From Chitinophaga sp. SYP-B3965 (lineage in GTDB: Bacteria; Bacteroidota; Bacteroidia; Chitinophagales; Chitinophagaceae), in the NCBI RefSeq assembly GCF_009647655.1, contig NZ_WJFD01000001.1, positions 1,302,001 to 1,366,000 on the forward strand: a DNA stretch of 64,000 nt, read 5' to 3'. The number at the start of each line of letters is the position of its first letter. Positions within the stretch are counted from its first letter, which is position 1. The notes beneath the pieces are model-generated. The model ran no database searches. It had not been told where the DNA came from and worked only from the letters and a program-made list of their open reading frames with translations. Below, one piece after another: positions 62,529 through 64,000 of the stretch. The translations under genes and the position numbers were made by a program.

Positions 62529-63203
62529 ATGCATCTTCATCATTATATCTTTTATTCCATGGTGGGGATCGAAGTATTACTTCTGATCCCCTTCTTTTTA
62601 AATTTCCGATTCCTTAATAAGGAAGAACGGGTGATCTTCGCATATGCTATCGCGAATGCCTTTATGGGCGTGGTATCGGATATCATAGCCAGGATCTATC
62701 ATAATAATATGATCTTCATCACCGCGATGATGCTCGTTCAGTTTTTCATCCTCACGATCTTTTACATTAACGTCCTAAAACATCCCAAAGCCAAAAAGAT
62801 CTTACAGATGATACTGGGTGCCACTTTTATTCTTTGTGTCGTAGATTTTGCGATACTGGAAGGCCCCTTCGTATTTAACTCCATTTTCATTTCGTTCCGC
62901 ACCTTTGTGCTTATTATTTACGGTGTGATATTCTTCCTCCAGTTAATGAGGGATGAAAGTCTGATCGAACAATCTATTTACATCAATACCCTTCCTGCTT
63001 TCTGGTTTAATGCGGGCCTCTTTGTGAGCCTGTGCTGTTCCTTCCCGCTGGACCTTTGCTTTAATTTCCTCCAAAAGGGCCCTCCGGGTGAAGAACTGCT
63101 CTCTATTTTCAGGGTTACGGCTTCTTTAACATGGAGTGGAGGCATATTTCAGGCAATTCTTTTTTATATTGGGCTCTTAAAAATCAAAGGAGTCAGAAGA
63201 TGA
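62529..63203 (+). CDS. Multi-pass membrane protein, putative sensor of module 2
   Basis: A 224-residue protein with six or seven predicted membrane helices. L-P-A-F-W-F-N-A-G near residue 152 matches P-F-W-W-V-S-G of the protein at 14698-15348, and both have a F-Y-x-x-[LV]-L-K-x motif in the middle. It starts 8 bp after the small acidic protein gene, and its TGA overlaps the kinase ATG (ATGA). It is therefore very likely the membrane sensory partner of that kinase. Confidence 0.78.
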   Translation: MHLHHYIFYSMVGIEVLLLIPFFLNFRFLNKEERVIFAYAIANAFMGVVSDIIARIYHNNMIFITAMMLVQFFILTIFYINVLKHPKAKKILQMILGATFILCVVDFAILEGPFVFNSIFISFRTFVLIIYGVIFFLQLMRDESLIEQSIYINTLPAFWFNAGLFVSLCCSFPLDLCFNFLQKGPPGEELLSIFRVTASLTWSGGIFQAILFYIGLLKIKGVRR

Positions 63204-64000
63204 ACACACTGCAATTAATATTAATAGGCACCATCGTTATGCTGAGCCTTGGTATTTTTGTTGTGGTAATGGTTGTATTACAGCAAAAGCAGGTGGTTCA
63301 GTATAAACTGAAGCTGAAGGATAAAGACCTTCAAATCCAGAAAGAACGACTGGTAGCTGTATTACAGGGGCAGGAAATTGAGCGCAAACGGATAGCGGAA
63401 GACCTCCACGATGAAGTGGGCGCGCAGTTATCCGTACTGAAACTCAACCTGAACCATCTTCAGCAGCTGGCCAGCAACGGAGAAGTGGAGCGGATCAAGG
63501 AAACCAAGGAATTTACAGACACCATCATACAACAACTACGGTTCATCTCCCAAAGCCTCCACCCTACCACCCTCGAAAATCTTGGCCTTAGCCATGCGCT
63601 GGATTCCTTCTCCAGCCTGATGAACAAGAACAAACAGATCCTGATCTCCTTCCGTACAGATGGTACCAGCTACCCGGTTGACCGGGAAAAGGCCCTGAAC
63701 GTGTATCGCGTTGTGCAGGAACTGATCAATAATATCCTCAAACACGCGGAAGCCCATAACGTGCTGATCACGTATGAAAGCTCTCCCAGCCTGCTAACCG
63801 TTCGCATTGAAGACGACGGGAATAGCAAATTAATTAAGGATCTCACCGAATTCCGCAAAAAAACAGGACATTTAGGGTTGAAAAATATCGAAAGCCGCTT
63901 GAATATTATCGGCGGAAATATCAACTTTGTGGAAAATTTGCCAAAAGGCACTGTTGCTGAGATCCGGGTGGATAACTATCAGCCTGTTTTAGTAAGTTAA
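63200..64000 (+). CDS. Minimal NarL/DegS-type sensor histidine kinase of module 2
   Basis: A 266-residue kinase with one membrane helix (about residues 5-27), a long basic coiled coil (30-65), the HisKA_3 motif D-L-H-D-E-V-G-A-Q near residue 71 with the phospho-accepting His, and a HATPase domain (N-N-I-L-K-H near 182, E-D-D-G-N near 206, G-H-L-G-L-K-N-I near 226). It has no sensing domain of its own. The ATG at 63200 overlaps the stop of the membrane protein; the frame back to 63131 is not used. The stop is the last codon of the window, so its response regulator, if present, lies beyond. Confidence 0.92.
   Translation: MNTLQLILIGTIVMLSLGIFVVVMVVLQQKQVVQYKLKLKDKDLQIQKERLVAVLQGQEIERKRIAEDLHDEVGAQLSVLKLNLNHLQQLASNGEVERIKETKEFTDTIIQQLRFISQSLHPTTLENLGLSHALDSFSSLMNKNKQILISFRTDGTSYPVDREKALNVYRVVQELINNILKHAEAHNVLITYESSPSLLTVRIEDDGNSKLIKDLTEFRKKTGHLGLKNIESRLNIIGGNINFVENLPKGTVAEIRVDNYQPVLVS

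Overview
The window reads as chromosomal DNA of a Bacteroidota bacterium of the Chitinophagaceae, most likely Chitinophaga or a close relative. The grounds are a FecI/FecR-SusC/SusD-DUF3823 locus, a second large TonB-dependent receptor, DUF4252 proteins, an MqnA (futalosine menaquinone pathway) gene, and many promoters of the Bacteroidota type (TTTG or TTG, about 19 bp, TAnnTTTG). No rRNA, tRNA, insertion sequence, prophage or CRISPR array was found. Most of the window is ordinary core genome.

Layout. 1-1435: end of an operon with two DUF4252 secreted proteins. 1436-9524: DUF721, an AraC/MGMT repair protein, an M1 peptidase, a peptide-binding lipoprotein and an Oar-like TonB receptor. 9705-13260: a fatty-acid desaturase, then a two-gene unit of a leaderless phospholipase-C-type phosphoesterase plus an unrecognised hydrophobic protein. 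13269-15959: a tightly coupled four-gene operon (small anchored protein, multi-pass membrane protein, histidine kinase, LuxR-type regulator). 16140-19607: small genes (PH domain, cupin, a broken VOC gene, MmcQ/YjbR, oxidoreductase, KGG stress protein). 19886-25451: TPR protein and gyrA, divergent from a saccharopine-dehydrogenase-like gene. 25648-29779: one leftward gene run (pdhA, TPR, ribH, LutA-like, EVE, sirtuin). 29901-36210: recF, DUF1328, MFS, repeat array, F420-reductase-like, mqnA divergent from purB, DCC protein. 36301-41107: unknown gene, DUF1801, a truncated RluA-type gene, FKBP, NrnA, ndk. 41160-43477: orphan TPR histidine kinase and a VOC protein. 43554-55208: sigma/anti-sigma controlled SusCD operon next to an alkaline phosphatase and a CehA/McbA metallohydrolase. 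55330-60675: membrane protein, pyruvate carboxylase, membrane protein, xerD. 60787-64000: a double beta-sandwich protein, then a second copy of the small protein/multi-pass protein/histidine kinase module, which ends exactly at the window edge.

The most interesting observation is that the modules at 13269-15959 and 62125-64000 look paralogous gene for gene: a small protein with a G-[VL]-R-[FI]-Y-[FY] strand and a C-terminal Cys-Pro...Cys motif, a multi-pass membrane protein, and a minimal one-pass NarL/DegS-type kinase, with start/stop overlaps at most junctions. This suggests a split-sensor two-component system in which the membrane protein, and perhaps the small protein, supply the sensing function.

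Other points include two damaged genes (a VOC remnant at 17634-17740 and an RluA-family gene lacking its catalytic domain at 37779-38525), overlapping mqnA and purB promoters, a cysteine-free sirtuin, GyrA with Ala at the Ser83 position, a 39-bp in-gene duplication in the DCC protein, and several families of intergenic repeats at gene 3' ends. Several long open frames begin at TTG codons that are in fact promoter elements; starts have been moved accordingly.
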